A stretch of 64,000 nt of DNA from Atherinomorus stipes (lineage: Eukaryota; Chordata; Actinopteri; Atheriniformes; Atherinidae), in assembly GCA_023101725.1 (NCBI GenBank), contig JALJCO010012876.1, forward strand, positions 462,677 to 526,676. The letters run 5' to 3'. The notes beneath the pieces are model-generated. The model made no database searches. It had not been told where the DNA came from and saw only the letters and a program-made list of their open reading frames with translations. A program made the position numbers and the translations under genes. Of this stretch, positions 10,249 through 22,596 are shown one piece after another. Position 1 is the first letter of the stretch. Every line of letters starts with the position of its first letter.

Positions 10249-10323
10249 TACAGTTCCAGTCAAGACTGGACAAAAGCTCATTTCAAAAGATGGAAAGGTG
10301 TCCACACTTTTTCTGGTTCTGAA
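10249..10323. mobile_element. tiny Tc1/mariner-derived remnant
   Basis: TACAGTTCCAGTCAAGACTG at 10249 resembles a common fish Tc1 terminal repeat (TACAGTACCAGTCAAAAG type). AAGGTGTCCACACTTTTTCT near 10295 resembles the opposite end in inverted orientation. What remains is about 75 bp: two decayed ends brought together by internal deletion. A homopolymer T/A tract follows at 10365. Confidence 0.55.
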
Positions 10324-11300
10324 TGTCATTCATCCTTCAGGTTATGTTGATTGATGGTACAGTTGTTTTTTTAAAAAAAAAAAAAAATAGAAATCAGACT
10401 GGACATATTGTTATTCATCTCAAGGTCTCAAATGTAAACGGGCCTCTACAGAAGGCATTATCTGGGAGTGAGTATAGGTAGACAATCCAGCACACTTCAG
10501 TCCAATTTCCATGGGTTTTAGGTTAGAATGCTACTGAAGTACACATTGAACGGGGGGGTGGGGGGTTCACGTTGCCTGCTCTGTTCTGCCCCGTCTGTTT
10601 TGAGCTGAGTGTTGGATTGGTTTAATTGATTTAATGGGAGTGCATGGTGTCATAGTGGGAGATGGGGAACAGGGATGCTTTAGGGAAGTCAAGTGTGTTG
10701 CACTACCTCAACTCGATCTTAGACTGCCTGTGTCAGCGGGCGAAAACAGCCAATGGTGATGATACATGAGGGTAAACACAACAAGCAGGAACACCTGAGC
10801 AAAAAGAGCCATACATGTGAAGTTTCTCTCAAACACACAGAAATTCATACACACTTGTTCCAAGCCTGGAACATCCTGCTCCCCTGCTAATGGCTTGAAT
10901 AACACCCAGAGTGGCCTGATAATGCCTTAGTGAGATGTGTTTATGAGTGCGTATGTTGTGTGTTTGTATTCACACACAGAGAGAGGGACACAGTGACAGA
11001 GCTCGCGCTAATGCCACCCTGAATGGTGTGTCTAATTACTTGGCCTACAGATAGCTTTTAGCTAAATCACCTCGCCTTCTGAAGAGCCTATATCAACAGT
11101 GACAAGGGCCTGGACAATTACATTAGCCCACTACCCATCCACCAGGTCCAGCACCAACAATCAGTGTGATTTGCAGTTGCTTCATTATTGTCGTCCTTCT
11201 CTCCATGACAGTATTTCCTGCTGAGAAGGATGGAGAACCACAAAGAAAAAGTCGAAGACAGAATGCAGAAAACAGAGCAATATAACTGAGAAACAGAGAT
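10324..11300. other. no gene; homopolymer tracts only
   Basis: Contains a T7A15 tract near 10365-10387 and a G-rich run near 10552-10567. No frame, repeat family or RNA gene is recognised. Confidence 0.4.
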
Positions 11301-11372
11301 GAAATGAAATGAAAATTAATGAAATGAAAAATACTTTATTTATCCCAGAAGGGAAATTCGACAATGTAAAAA
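11301..11372 (-). mobile_element. LINE-type 3' tail
   Basis: Read on the minus strand, this is TTGTCGAATTTCCCTTCTGG followed by GATAAATAAAGTATTTTTCA and an ATTTC-type simple repeat. That arrangement is typical of the 3' end of fish non-LTR retrotransposons and of SINEs that borrowed such a tail. Only the last 70 bp or so are present, as in a strongly 5'-truncated insertion. The exact clade is not determined. Confidence 0.65.
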
Positions 11373-14300
11373 AGCTCTCTTTTTTGTTTTTTTTTTAATT
11401 AAGAGTTAATTTTTTTAATTTGAATGAAGAGAGAGTTGTCAGTAGTAGACTCATTTTTGTTAATGTTTGCCTACAAGCGTGTGGAGCGCAGGTGGATAAA
11501 CCTGTGTGATGACCGCCACTGGAATAAACTGGTAGAGTGATATTGGAAAGGGTCCTATTGTAGTTGGACTGTCAACTGCTGTCAAAACCGCCAACCACAC
11601 AGACACAGTAAAACTGCATCACACAAAGTAGCAGCCAAAGGCAGCACATGAATAGAGACAAAAGCTCCAACTCACATTAGAATTCAGTCAATTCTACTCT
11701 CTTACATTTTCCAGCAACAGTAAAGTAAGTCAGTAAAGGGTTTCCTCTTTCCCTTCTGATTGGATTGCATTGCTCTTTTGTTTTTCCTCTTTTCTTGTTG
11801 ACAGCTTTTCTTACATCCATAGGATTCATTGGATGCACCGGTCAAACAAATAAAACAGAATAAAACAAGCAAACAAACAAAAAAAGCATTTTTAACCTTT
11901 TCCAACTCCCAAATAATTACATTTAGAGTTATGCAGCTATGAAAAATTTAAAGGCTTTCCATTAATACCAGTCTAAAGTAGAGTTGTGTGTTTTAGTAAT
12001 GCTTTCTTTGAACAACAAACTATAAGAATTATCAAGTGAAATTCAAAGAGGCAAGTGTCTGCGAATAAATCTGTCAGAGCTGCTTTGTGTGTGACATTGA
12101 AGGACTAATTACTGGGCAAAATCTCCTATTTGAAATGCATAACTTTCTTAAATAATTCGGGCACAGTTATCAGTAATTACCATAAAAAAAGTAGTAGCTA
12201 ATGTAGAGTGCAATGTATCTCCTTGTTAATTAAATCATACTGTATATTCCATGATGCTACAGTAAGTGGAGAAAACAGATTATCATCTTGAAGAAATGTA
12301 AGATAATGGAAAAAAATCTGACAATGATTTCATTCTAATAAAACAGCTTGAAAAATACTGAAACCTAACTGACAAGGAGCATCTGAGAAACCAGAAACAC
12401 CCTGAACCCAGGGATAAGGACACGATGGGGAGCAGAGTGGTGCCAAGTGGGGTTGGAACACTCGACAACAGCCTGTCTCACCCCATTACCCTCCAGGCTT
12501 CCCCCCACCCCATCCCTGCATCCCCCTGCTCTGTGAGGTCACACCACCAGTCGCACTACAATGACACCATCGTTGGCTCTTACTGGGTGAATGGAGAGAG
12601 GGACTGAGGGAAAGAGGGAGAGGGGATGGAGGGTTTTGCAATTACCACTTGTTTTATGGGTCATAGTGTCATTGTAACAGACTTCTGCAGGTGTTAGCAC
12701 CTAACATGATCATGCTTTAATTCCAGAAGAAGTATCTTCAAACATGTTTACAAGATGTTGCATTATATTTCTTGGATTGCATTTTCTTTTCTTTTCCAGA
12801 CAGAAATTTCTCCGTTCCAAAAAGGAAAAATTGGAATTGCTGCAAAAAACATTACTGGCTCTGAAAGGAAAAAAAAATGTTTCAGTGTCTGACAATGGTG
12901 ATAAAAGTTTAAGTGCACTGGGTTGTATTTAATGAACAGAATTTTGATCAAGCAATGTTTTGGTCAGAGCTTTTTGGGTAGTCTTCCCAATTTAAAAAAA
13001 AAAAAAAAAACTGCCTGAATTTCAAGTTCACTTAAAAATGTGCACACGTGACTTTAACATATTGCACTGGGCATAATATGCATTCTACAAACTCAATCTG
13101 GAATAGGAAGAAACACTAATTACACAACTGACCTAAATAAACTTGAATTTACTGTGCTTCTTTTAGAGCAACATGTACGAAAATCCATTTGGTATACACA
13201 AATCACGGTGTTTAATTAAATATAACCTTTTCAAAATAGTAAATGAAAACCCCAGATATATGTTGGGATAGGACTTGAGTCATAATTTGTGGAACAATGG
13301 GGGATGGTAGGATGGGCGTACCAAGAGGAGTTAAAAGTAGAGCGCTTTTGGAAGCCCCCTGGGTCTCATGATGTTAAGGAGGTGCTCACAGAGGTCTAAC
13401 ACAATGGTACCAGTCAACAACAGAAGCTGGCCTGCCTGTTTTTTTCCATCTCTCTCTGCCGGCTTCAAGGCCTCTTCTCTGAGCCACAAAAAGCTCGCTG
13501 AGGGGATAGCAGGGTGGACGGGTTTGAGAAACAGCATGGCATTTTAATGGTGATGGAGAGAGTGAGGGAAGAGAGGAGATGGTAAGGTTGAATGGGGTAG
13601 ACCACCCTCCCACCCCTCCCCTTCACACACATATACACACACATACATGTACATACACGTATCATCAGAGGAAGCATTTTATCTTAATGATCCCTGCTCA
13701 GAGTAGGTGAGATCCGTAAGCTTTGTGGGGGCAATTATAGGGTTTAAATTAGGCAGAAGATAATGAGAGAAAGATGGGGAGCCAAACATGAAGGAGAGCT
13801 GTCTTCTCATAATGATGATGATGAGGAGTCCAGATACAGCTTGAGTAAAGAGGTTTCACAACCAAACTATTTCTAAGATGATATTCTGTTGCAGAGCCCT
13901 TCTGATTAAATCAGTGGTAAAAATAGTGTCCATAAGTTAGTAATGTGTAAGAATGGCATATTATATATCACTGGATGGCCATCAGTTAGCATGATGAACA
14001 TTGTAATTAAAATATTGCCACATCATACTCATGACTGGCCACAAAACACAAACAGTTGTTTGTGTACTCAATACAGAGCAAGCTATGTAGCATGGGGCTA
14101 TCATAATGCAATATGCATCATTTTTCCTCCTGAAAGGATTTACAATATCCTATCTCCTGTGGCTAAGCATAATGTTATCATTTTGGTTGTTTAAAAATGC
14201 ACAATCAACTTTTATTTAAAACAATTTAAAGCCCAATGCACAAGCTTTCGCTGTTCTTCATATTGTTTTGTCTCATAATATCGTGGCCACTCACTAATAA

Positions 14301-14803
14301 AAATATGCCCACTCTTGATTACTTATTTCCAGGTCTTATTAACCTACAGCCAAAACTTAAAGATCTAATTCCCTTACATAACTAATTCGCAGCAGAATAA
14401 AACTATCCCATTCCAGTGACTTGGCAAATCATGACCATGCATCTTTTTTTTTCTAATACTACTAGGAGTATTCTATGCTTCTGTGCAGTTGTATGTGCGC
14501 TGGGATAAGCAACCCTTTGAACACAATACAAAACAAGCAAATAAATAATAATGATAACAAAAAGTAATTGTTTGGTTCAAGAAATTCCAGCTAATAAGCA
14601 GGCAGGACAGCAACAGAATACAAGAGTTAATTAAGAGTTAATTAGACTGACATCAGCAGGGAAGGACATTTTGGCTTCAGTGGCTGACAAAGTGAAATAA
14701 TGCTAATTTTTCCTTTGAATGCAAAAATATCCACAAGAGACAAGAGAGAAGAGACAAGAGACACAATATGAGCAGTTTGCCAAATACCTGCAAGTAAAAC
14801 ACA
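11373..14803. other. no gene; single-copy-looking DNA
   Basis: Only simple sequence stands out: an A17 run near 12993-13010, a CA/TA-rich patch near 13624-13660, and a doubled 11-mer AGAGTTAATTA near 14624. Short frames here have no protein-like features. Confidence 0.4.
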
Positions 14804-14840
14804 CACTGAAAAAAAATGATACTTTGGATCAACCTAAAAA

Positions 14841-15415
14841 AATTGCTGTAATCTGTTACAACTAAATTTATTAGTTTTTCTAAAACTAAATTTATGATTT
14901 GGTTGAACCTATGAATTTTGATTTAATGGAAATACATCTTTTACCTTAAAACAAAGAAATTGCTTTGATGCAAAGTAAAAATATAATTCATGACAAAGAA
15001 ACTTTTTTCACTTTGTTACAACTTAAATTTCCATCTTGGAATAAACTAATTTAATTGCTGTAATTCTGTTACAGCTAAATTTATCAGTTTTACTCAAAGT
15101 AAAAATATAATTCATAACAAAGAAACACTTCTTTTCACTTTGTTACAACTTAATTTTTCATTTTGGAATAAACTAAACAAATTGCTGTAATTCTGTTACA
15201 GCTAAATTTATTAGTTTTGCTTAAACTGAATATATGATTTGCTTGAAACAATAAAATTTGATTTACTGGAAATGTATATTTTACCTAAAAACAAACAAAT
15301 TGTTTTGATACAAAGTAAAAATGTAATTCATCACAAAGAAACCTTTTTTTCACTTTGTTACAACTTAGATATTCATCTTGGAATAATCTAATTGAATTGC
15401 TGTTATTCTGTAGCA
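14841..15415 (+). repeat. internal tandem repeat, four partial units
   Basis: AATTGCTGTAAT-CTGTTACA recurs at about 14841, 15053, 15180 and 15395. Between these lie recurrent CACTTTGTTACAACTTA, TTGGAATAA and ACAAAGTAAAAAT words. Spacings are about 212, 127 and 215 bp, so the second interval is a unit with an internal deletion. This is a minisatellite-like expansion inside the CACTG-ended element. Confidence 0.8.
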
Positions 15416-15623
15416 TGCTTTTATCTGTTTTTTTTTTTTCAACTTTAATATCTTATTTAGGACCAAGTAAACCTTTATTTTTTTCTTACTCAGTACATTT
15501 CAAATGGTACTGAGTCAAAGTGGTACTCATTGCATGAGTTGGTGACTGAACAATAACATTATTATCATTAATGTCATGTTGGTTTCAAGTCACAATTGAT
15601 TACAGAAGCCTGTGTGCGTTGGG

Positions 15624-16403
15624 CAACTTTAACATCCAAACTGCACAGAATTTCTCAGCAACTTCCTCTGAATATGAACAAAACAAAGACAGTGAACACA
15701 TAACTCTAATTTATAGGATAACAATCACAAAAGGTTAAATTCCTGCTGAATTTGTATTTCCCATGAGCCTTTGTGGTCTGGATATGTTGGGTTTCGAAAA
15801 TAACCCCGCCCCCTTTGTAGTTCATGCACTCTAAAGCCGAAACAACTTAATACTTTTACTTTGAGTGAAAGTAAAAACTTATTTCAGACTAGAGAATGTG
15901 ATTTTTAAATTGATTTAATTCAAAAACATAAGATTTCATCACCAAAACCAAAATAATTAATTAAGATTAATGTAAAAGTTCTTTCACATCAGCTACAGCC
16001 AGAATTTTTTTTTAAACATTGACTCAACTTTAACATCCAAACTACACAGAATGTCTAAACAGCCTCCTCTGAATGTGAACATAACAAAGGCAGTAAACAC
16101 ATAACTCAAATTTATAGGATAACAATAATAAAAGGTGAAACTCCTGCTGAATTTGTATTTCCCATGAGCCTTTGTGGTCCAGATATGTTGAGTTTTGAAA
16201 ATAGCCCCCTTTGTTGTTGATGAACTCTAAAGCTGAAACAACTTAAAAAATTTACCTTGAGTGCAAGTAAAAACTTATTTTGGACTAAAGAGTGTGATTT
16301 TTAAGTTGATTTAATTAAAAAACTTAAGATCTTATCACCAAACCAAAATAATTAAGTTAGATCAATGTAAATAAGTCATTCATATCAACTACAGCCCAGA
16401 TAC
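15624..16403 (+). repeat. 401-bp tandem duplication inside the CACTG element
   Basis: CAACTTTAACATCCAAACT at 15624 recurs at 16025. The copies stay collinear through CCTCCTCTGAATRTGAACA, TTTATAGGATAACAAT, CCTGCTGAATTTGTATTTCC and CCATGAGCCTTTGTGGTC, down to CTACAGCC-AGA and a T tract. The second copy ends in the CACTG terminal repeat; the first ends in a decayed version of the same sequence. The duplication therefore included the sub-terminal region of the transposon. Confidence 0.85.
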
Positions 16404-16416
16404 TATTTTTACAGTG

Positions 16417-17840
16417 CACATTTTCCCAAATGATGAATGAAAAAGCTTGGAGCGTGATGTTGGAAACTTTTCAATCTTCATTCATATCACTGACAAGCTT
16501 ACTCAAGGCTATTTTTTAAATAAACTTATCTGTCACTGAACAAATGAATAATCAAGGTATTATCAGTCTAATTGTGATGAACAAGCTGGCTAAAGCCAGC
16601 AGATTTAATGAGCTGCGTATAGGCTCTTCTCACCTAGTCTGCTGGTCGATAAGGGTAGCGTCACACACAGGATACAGGCCATCTAGCTATTCCCACTGCT
16701 ACCCACTAAAGCCCACTGTTTACACTGTTTTGTTTTTAATCACAGTAAGTCCAAACTCTAGATGTAATTTTCCACTCTGCATACAGCTAAACACAAACAC
16801 AGACACATAGAAAGATACACATACACATACACACTAACACGTACAGTACGGTAAACTCAGCCCCACAATTACCCCTCAATTAGAGATAATAACATGACCA
16901 CTTCCTGACCAATCACCTGCAGCCTCTCCATGACTCACATAGTGTCGCTCCACAGTCTCTCTCACACACATACACACACATGCTCACACACAAAGTCAAA
17001 TGGCTCACAAAGTTAGTGGTGACGGTAGTAATCATTGGTTATTTTGGCTGACCGCTGCGCTTTGTGATTTTCTCTGTATCAGGCAGGTGGAGCAAAATCT
17101 TCCCCCCATTTTATGGAGATAAATGTTAGTTTTCTGTGGTTTCCTGTATATACTGACTGCTGTCAAGACACACACACGCAAACACACACCCGCACACACG
17201 TATATATACAATACGGACACATTTCCTGGCAAAACTGAAATAACCTTTCCTGTCTCCCTGTCTGTCTCATGGATGAATGACAGAACAGTCTTTTCCCACA
17301 CTAAGGCTGCCACAGCAGTGGACCTTATATCCACTTAAGTGCCTTTCTTTCCTCCCGTTTGCCCTCTTCTACCTTCTTTGCTGCAGCAAAGGAAGGTCCT
17401 CTTTTCCTATGGCAAACATGTCAAAACCTCAAAAGTTAGAACAACTTTGTGCTGTCCACAAAATATAAAGACTGCTACCTGGAGGACAGAAATAGTATTT
17501 AATAGCTGACTGCAGTCCCATTGGAGCCATTTTCAAGTTAACTGACTTTCAGGCAAAGAAACCTGAACCAGATATAAGATATTTACCACAGCTGAAAAGT
17601 GTGTCTAGATTTATGCTGTTAAACTTGATCATACTGACAGAAGTTAACCATTTGTTTCTATAGTTATGACTACATCACCATAGAAAATATAAAATGAATA
17701 ACAGATGTTTGTTTGTTTTAAATTATGTAAACCATGATGCAGACATAAACTGCTGGTTATAACGCAAAATTTTTTCACAAGGTCACTACTTTGGACTTGT
17801 TGCTGCCCAAATCTAATATCACTTATTTGTCAGAGATGGA
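16417..17840. other. no gene; CA-rich simple sequence
   Basis: Scattered CACA/TACA-rich stretches at about 16790-16845, 16965-17000 and 17165-17210 are degenerate microsatellites. No exon or mobile element is recognised. Confidence 0.4.
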
Positions 17841-17900
17841 ATTTAAGGATAACTTTCTTTTTTTTTTTTACCTGGACCTTATTTCTAGGAGTTTATGGTC
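17841..17900 (+). repeat. dispersed repeat X, copy 1
   Basis: TTAAGGATAACTTTC, a T tract, then ACCTGGACCTTATTTCTAGG and AGTTTAT. A near-identical segment lies at 59830-59882. After the shared 50 bases the two flanks diverge. It is probably the end of a dispersed transposon; no terminal repeat was paired. Confidence 0.7.
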
Positions 17901-19366
17901 AGCAAGAATTCTAATGTCAACTGGTGTGCATTAGTTTTGTATATAGGCACACCTAGGTAGATCACTGTCATATCATTCTGCCACGGAATGTTATCACCAT
18001 AGCAACACACAAACCAGCTGCCAGCATAAAATAGTTCCTATTGACCTTTTGTACGTGATGTCGCACTCTTCAGTGGAATGCCGACTCCGCCATGACGGAC
18101 GTCAAAACAATGCTAACGTCCATTAAGCTCACAGCAAACCAGACCGTTGGTATTAGGGCTTTGACTCCGAACTTCGCAATTCGCAAAATATTAAAGCATT
18201 AAACAAATATTAGGCCGCCCTTAATATTCCAACCTGTAATGGATATTATTTTTTATAAATTTGTTTGCATGTCAACGTTTTCAACAGTGTTTATGCACGA
18301 TGCTGAGTACTGAGATAAACACAGAAATTAGATATTGCTTAGAAATAAGATGACAGATAGCGTATAGATAGTATACCATATTATAGTGTAGTAGAGCAAG
18401 CTAATATAATAGTAGTATGATGAGATACAGCCATCTTACAAGTATCAGCAGCGTGAAGAGACGACTTTGTCAGTTAAATATAATCCTACAGTCTTCACGC
18501 ATTCCTCTCGCATGATGAACTACGTAGATGAATTGTGAACATCAGAAGGGAAACTTCATCATCTCTCATCACACCGTGTCTGAGCTCCACACTTTACAGT
18601 ACAAGATGTCAGAGAGCCGAGTGAAGGAGGAGGAAGGAGCTGGAACCCGGCACTGTTCTGGTTTTATTTCATTATACAGTAACAACTATTCTCTTGGTGA
18701 GAGAAGACTGTGTTTGGGAACATACAGCTGGACCAGCGAAGATGGAAACTGGAAAAGCAGTTTGTGCTTGTGTCGTCAGAAAATGAGAAAGATAAGTAGT
18801 AGTGGCTTATTAGCAAATCCAGCTAGTGCTAACCTAAGAAAACAATATAAGTAGCTATGATTTATCTCAGAACAGTACAAATATATTTCTGTGTTAAATG
18901 TGAGCATAATATTCGTTCTTACTACACGATGTCTTAATCAGACAAACACATTAATCTACAGTATTTGTGTCACTGTCTTCTGATGATGTTGCCTCCAAGC
19001 TACCGCTGTTGGCTAAATACTTACCTTTTTAACCATCAATAAAGTTGGTTATACAGCTTAAAGTTCATCTTTCATGTTCTTTTTTAATGGCAGAAAATCG
19101 TTCCCTGGGATGAGGCAGTAACTGTTAGGTCTCTTAAGTTGAAAAGAACAAGGAAGTATTACTTAGAAAGGGAGGGGGAGGGGCTAAAACTATCCTTCAC
19201 AAACACAGCATAGTTTTGGAATCATGTGACCTCTGACGTCAGAGTAGGTGAAGTCCTGCAAAACAATAACAGATAAACGGCGATACAACAGCCGATTAGC
19301 AGCTAGACATCATCTTTCTCAACATCCGCCCTTTTTCTTAACCTCACCTCTACAGCTGAGGCTTAA
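17901..19366. other. no gene; possible hAT end at 18149
   Basis: TAGGGCTTTGACTCCGAACT at about 18149 looks like a hAT-type terminus, and TGCACGATGCTGAGT near 18295 resembles TGCACGACGCGGAGT near 21709. A matching right end was not secured, so the element is not delimited. The frame at 18528-18854 has no recognisable domain. Confidence 0.4.
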
Positions 19367-19962
19367 GGCCTGGGATATACTTGCTGTTGGCGACGCGTCC
19401 ACGTCCGCGTACGCATCATGGCGCCCACGCGGTCCCAGCGTACCTACGGCACGTAGGTCGCTCGCGTTGACGCGAGGTAACGTGCCGCATGCGCGTGGTG
19501 CAATATTGACTTGAACGCTAGAGGTGCTCGTGCGTACAAAAAGCGTGAACACGAGGTCAGAGGTAAACACAATGGCGAACACAATGGCGTCGGCGAGTAG
19601 TTTTGAAGAGCGTCTCTCGGACCTGGTCCAAAACTACAGACACTTATATGATATTTCCTCCCCGTTGCACAGCGACCTCTTTTTCTTTCGCAGTAGCAAA
19701 GTAAAATGATCGTTTCTTCTTCTTCGAGAGCAATAACATTGTCTATTTTCCACATACACCTGGGTCGTTCACGTATGCCCCGGAAAAACAATCTGACCGG
19801 CAGACTGACCCTTTTACATTCTCATGAAGTGCTGTGTACTCCTCCTAGCGGTGGCCTCCGGTATTGAGCGTTTCGGCCGCGAAGTGCTGCAGCAAGTATA
19901 TTCACAGACGACGCAGACCGCTTGCGTGAATGTTTGCGTCCACAGCAAGTATATCCCAGGCC
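19367..19962. mobile_element. PIF/Harbinger-type MITE with TAA target duplication
   Basis: The 596-bp element has inverted ends GGCCTGGGATATACTTGCTG at 19367-19386 and its exact complement finishing at 19962. It is flanked by TAA on both sides (19364-19366 and 19963-19965), the three-base duplication of PIF/Harbinger. CpG density is high, which suggests a recent insertion or protection from methylation-driven decay. It retains a short MADF-like frame but no nuclease domain, so it must be non-autonomous. A decayed relative lies at 26005-26494. Confidence 0.9.
19572..19709 (+). pseudogene. truncated MADF/Myb-like frame in the Harbinger MITE
   Basis: From ATG 19572 the frame gives 45 residues, including SSFEERLSDLVQNYRHLYDI. 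An acidic-hydrophobic start followed by V-x-x-Y/P-x-LYD is how MADF domains begin. Harbinger elements carry a second gene for a Myb/SANT- or MADF-type DNA-binding partner of the nuclease. The frame stops at TGA 19707-19709 before the rest of the roughly 85-residue domain. The in-frame ATG at 19524 would add 16 residues of no clear type. The domain call is by eye. Confidence 0.55.
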
Positions 19963-22474
19963 TAACTCTCCCGGCCAGCACCTTCTTGGTCGCCGCCAGT
20001 GACATCCTCTTCTCCTTGGACTGACTCGGCCACAGTAGGGTCCTGGAAACGTTAGCTTAGCTTTAGCTTAGCTTAGCTTTAACCGGCGCAGCTGCTGGAG
20101 TTTCTGCCAGGTTTCAGTGTTTGTTTCTCGCTGTTCCTCTCAACATCAAGAGCTCAAAGCCGGAGGCGGGACACATGATTGTGGTAAAAAACGCTTTGCG
20201 TCCCATTGTTTTCCCACGGAGAGAGCGGTATCGCCCGACTCACGAACCGGGGAGAGATGACTCACTCTGCCAGCAACCCGCAGCTCTGCTGCCACACCAG
20301 ACAACGTGCCTTTCCAGCACAAAATCCTGGGAAAGGCGAAGATTTCTGACTGCAGACAACTAGAAGAGGAAAGAAACTCTTGTCCCCCCAGACTGAACTC
20401 ACGTTTGGCTTCCAAGGCTTTCTTCTCTTCCTCACAGGTCAGTTGATATCGGCTCCTCAGTCACTTTCAGCAGCTTGCTCGACTTTTTTCCACATTTGGT
20501 CTCCAAAAAGTGCTTTGTATGAGTCGTGAGATGGTGTTGATGTTAGCAGAGACATCTGTGGACAGAGTCAATGGGAAAATGTCCCGCTGCTTTGTTTTGT
20601 TGAGGTGTAACGGAGCCGGTTGTCGGTGGAAGTAAACACATGGACGCAGTCGCTGTTTGGCGGACATTCATACCAGATGATCCACTGGAGCGCAGTCCGT
20701 CTCCTCTAAATGGAGATTCATTAGCAACTGTCACTTAAACACACTGAAAACCTCAACAAATACATAATGATGGTTGCTAAAATAAAATAAATCAGATAAA
20801 CAGGAACAGATTTTTTTAAACGGTGTAAAGACCTTAGAAAGGTCTAAATGTGTGAAGCATCTTGTACACATGATCTAAAAATGAAAACTAATTGAGAGGT
20901 GACTAAGAAAAACCACATTTTTATGTCTCCACATATGCTACTGTAACTGTGGCCTTCAGCATTAAAGCTGTGATGAATGTTGTGTTCAGAGTGGCCTCCT
21001 GCTGTGTGATCCATATTTTTTATCATTAGAGTCGGGAGTGTTTGCCTACCCCTACGTCACTTCCAGTCTGTTGCTGCTGGCGGTATTTTCAGACGGAGTG
21101 GCAGGAAAGCAAGCAGGAAAGCCCCGTCGGACTAGTATTTGTACATTTTTGCATTGGCAATGTTCAGTGTGGACCTTATACACTACAGTACAGGGGCTTC
21201 TACATATGTTTAAAATGAAATTTGGCCTTTAAATCCCTTTACCCACAGACGTCGCTGTATGTTTCTGATAAATCTGGCAGACATCAACCATGATAATGTG
21301 CGGCAGGTCTTAAAAACCAGCTGGTAAATGCCATTTTGTCCAGATGTAATGTGACAGTTCTGAACTGGAAGTGATTGTTGGGTATCTCTCCCATCTGGTG
21401 AAGTTTGTAAGCTAGCCGTTTCTAACGTCTGTACCTATGAGTCCCAAGTAGATGTCCTACCTCCCCTGAAAAACTAGTTTTTTTTTGTTTTTGTTTTTTT
21501 CAAATTGCCTTGATAAACAGCAAATTGCCTGGCAACCTTCCAATTGCCAATATACAATTTGATTGCTGATTGTCCCAGCCCTAAAACTCAAACATGTTTA
21601 GCGAGTTTAATGAAGTCAAAAAACATTTGTTATTAAATGTTTACTCTGTAGGACCATGGTGTAAGCGGATTTAACAACTCGGATCCGTGCATTATACAGT
21701 TTTAATGCACGACGCGGAGTCTAGAACACAGAGTTCCAAGATTGGGGATGTACAGTAGGGGAGTCACAACTGCAGGAGGAATTCCCAAGGCTGTTGACGC
21801 GTGGCTGCGCTTGCTCGTGTTGTTGCAATAATAAGCTGTGTCGGCTAACAAATGCTATATTTAGTGACTACTGTAGCCTACAAATATGTTTTGCAAATTA
21901 ATATTAACCTCGGGAGCAATCAGAGTCACCGCTTGTACCTCTTACCATCCCTGAAAGAAAAAAAAAAAAAAGCATCTCAATGGCAGCAACTTTCTGGTAA
22001 GTCGGAGTGGCCTGTTTTCCTTCATCCCTCCACCTGTTTTGGCCACACTGTGATGGTGAGCAGCCGTCTTCAGCTTCACATCCAACTTAATGTGGGATCA
22101 CTTCGGCTAACGTGCGCGGCTCTGACCCCACCCACTCATCCCTCTTCTGTTGGTGTGTAATGCCAGAGAATAGCTGCCATATACACATTTTACCCGTTTC
22201 CACTTAAGTTCGTTCTTAGCCATAGGGCTACTTACATTTTGTCTTTTTGATGGTGCAATTAATCATGTAGTGGTGTGTCCCATGCTTTACCAGACTGGTC
22301 TAGACTGGTCTGGACTCTAGTCTCAGAAGATTTGTTATAAAAGACCATGACAGCCAGAAAACAGTGTTATGAAAAGAGTACTTTGATTAATGTGGTGGAT
22401 GTCTTTATGTTCATTTTTTAAAAATCAAATTATTTCATTTATTGACATTTACTGTATTTTAAAATAAATTTTGT
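19963..22474. other. CpG-rich then AT-rich DNA, no confirmed gene
   Basis: 19963-20720 stays CpG-rich beyond the MITE, with AGCTT-rich iterations near 20052-20080 and a pyrimidine-rich tract ending in CACAG near 20440 that resembles a splice acceptor. A minus-strand ATG at 20005 opens a short frame interrupted by the Harbinger insertion. 21600-21900 again holds CpG-rich, hAT-like words. None of this amounts to a gene model. Confidence 0.35.
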
Positions 22475-22588
22475 TACTCATAAAGTACTCAGTTCTTGAG
22501 TAGTTTTTTCAGTGAGTACTTTTTACTTTTACCTGAGAAATTATTTGGATGACTACTTTTTACTTTTTGACTACTCTACCCACCTCTG
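22475..22588 (-). mobile_element. hAT-like end, CAGAGGTGGGTAGAGTA type
   Basis: Read on the minus strand this starts CAGAGGTGGGTAGAGTAGTC and continues into AAAAAGTAAAAAGTAGTCAT with repeated AGTACT words. That sequence type is an abundant hAT-like non-autonomous element in fish. Only this one end was recognised; the other end and target duplication were not found. A LINE tail abuts it downstream. Confidence 0.5.
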
Positions 22589-22596
22589 TGCTTAGG

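Larger units (their letters stand above)
14804..16416. mobile_element. CACTG-ended non-autonomous transposon with internal repeats
   Basis: The left end CACTGAAAAAAAATGATACT and the complement of the right end CACTGTAAAAATAGTATCTG are similar inverted repeats. CACTGTAAAAA-type ends are common on fish non-autonomous DNA elements. Both ends are bordered by CACA, but the flank is low-complexity, so that is weak evidence for a target duplication. The 1.6-kb interior is AT-rich, has no coding frame and consists almost wholly of the two repeat layers listed separately. Confidence 0.6.

Noticed and set aside
18149..21592. A single 3.4-kb hAT element from TAGGGCTTTG to CAGCCCTAA
   Set aside because: Only the first seven or so end bases agree and the flanking octamers do not match; the ends probably belong to different elements.
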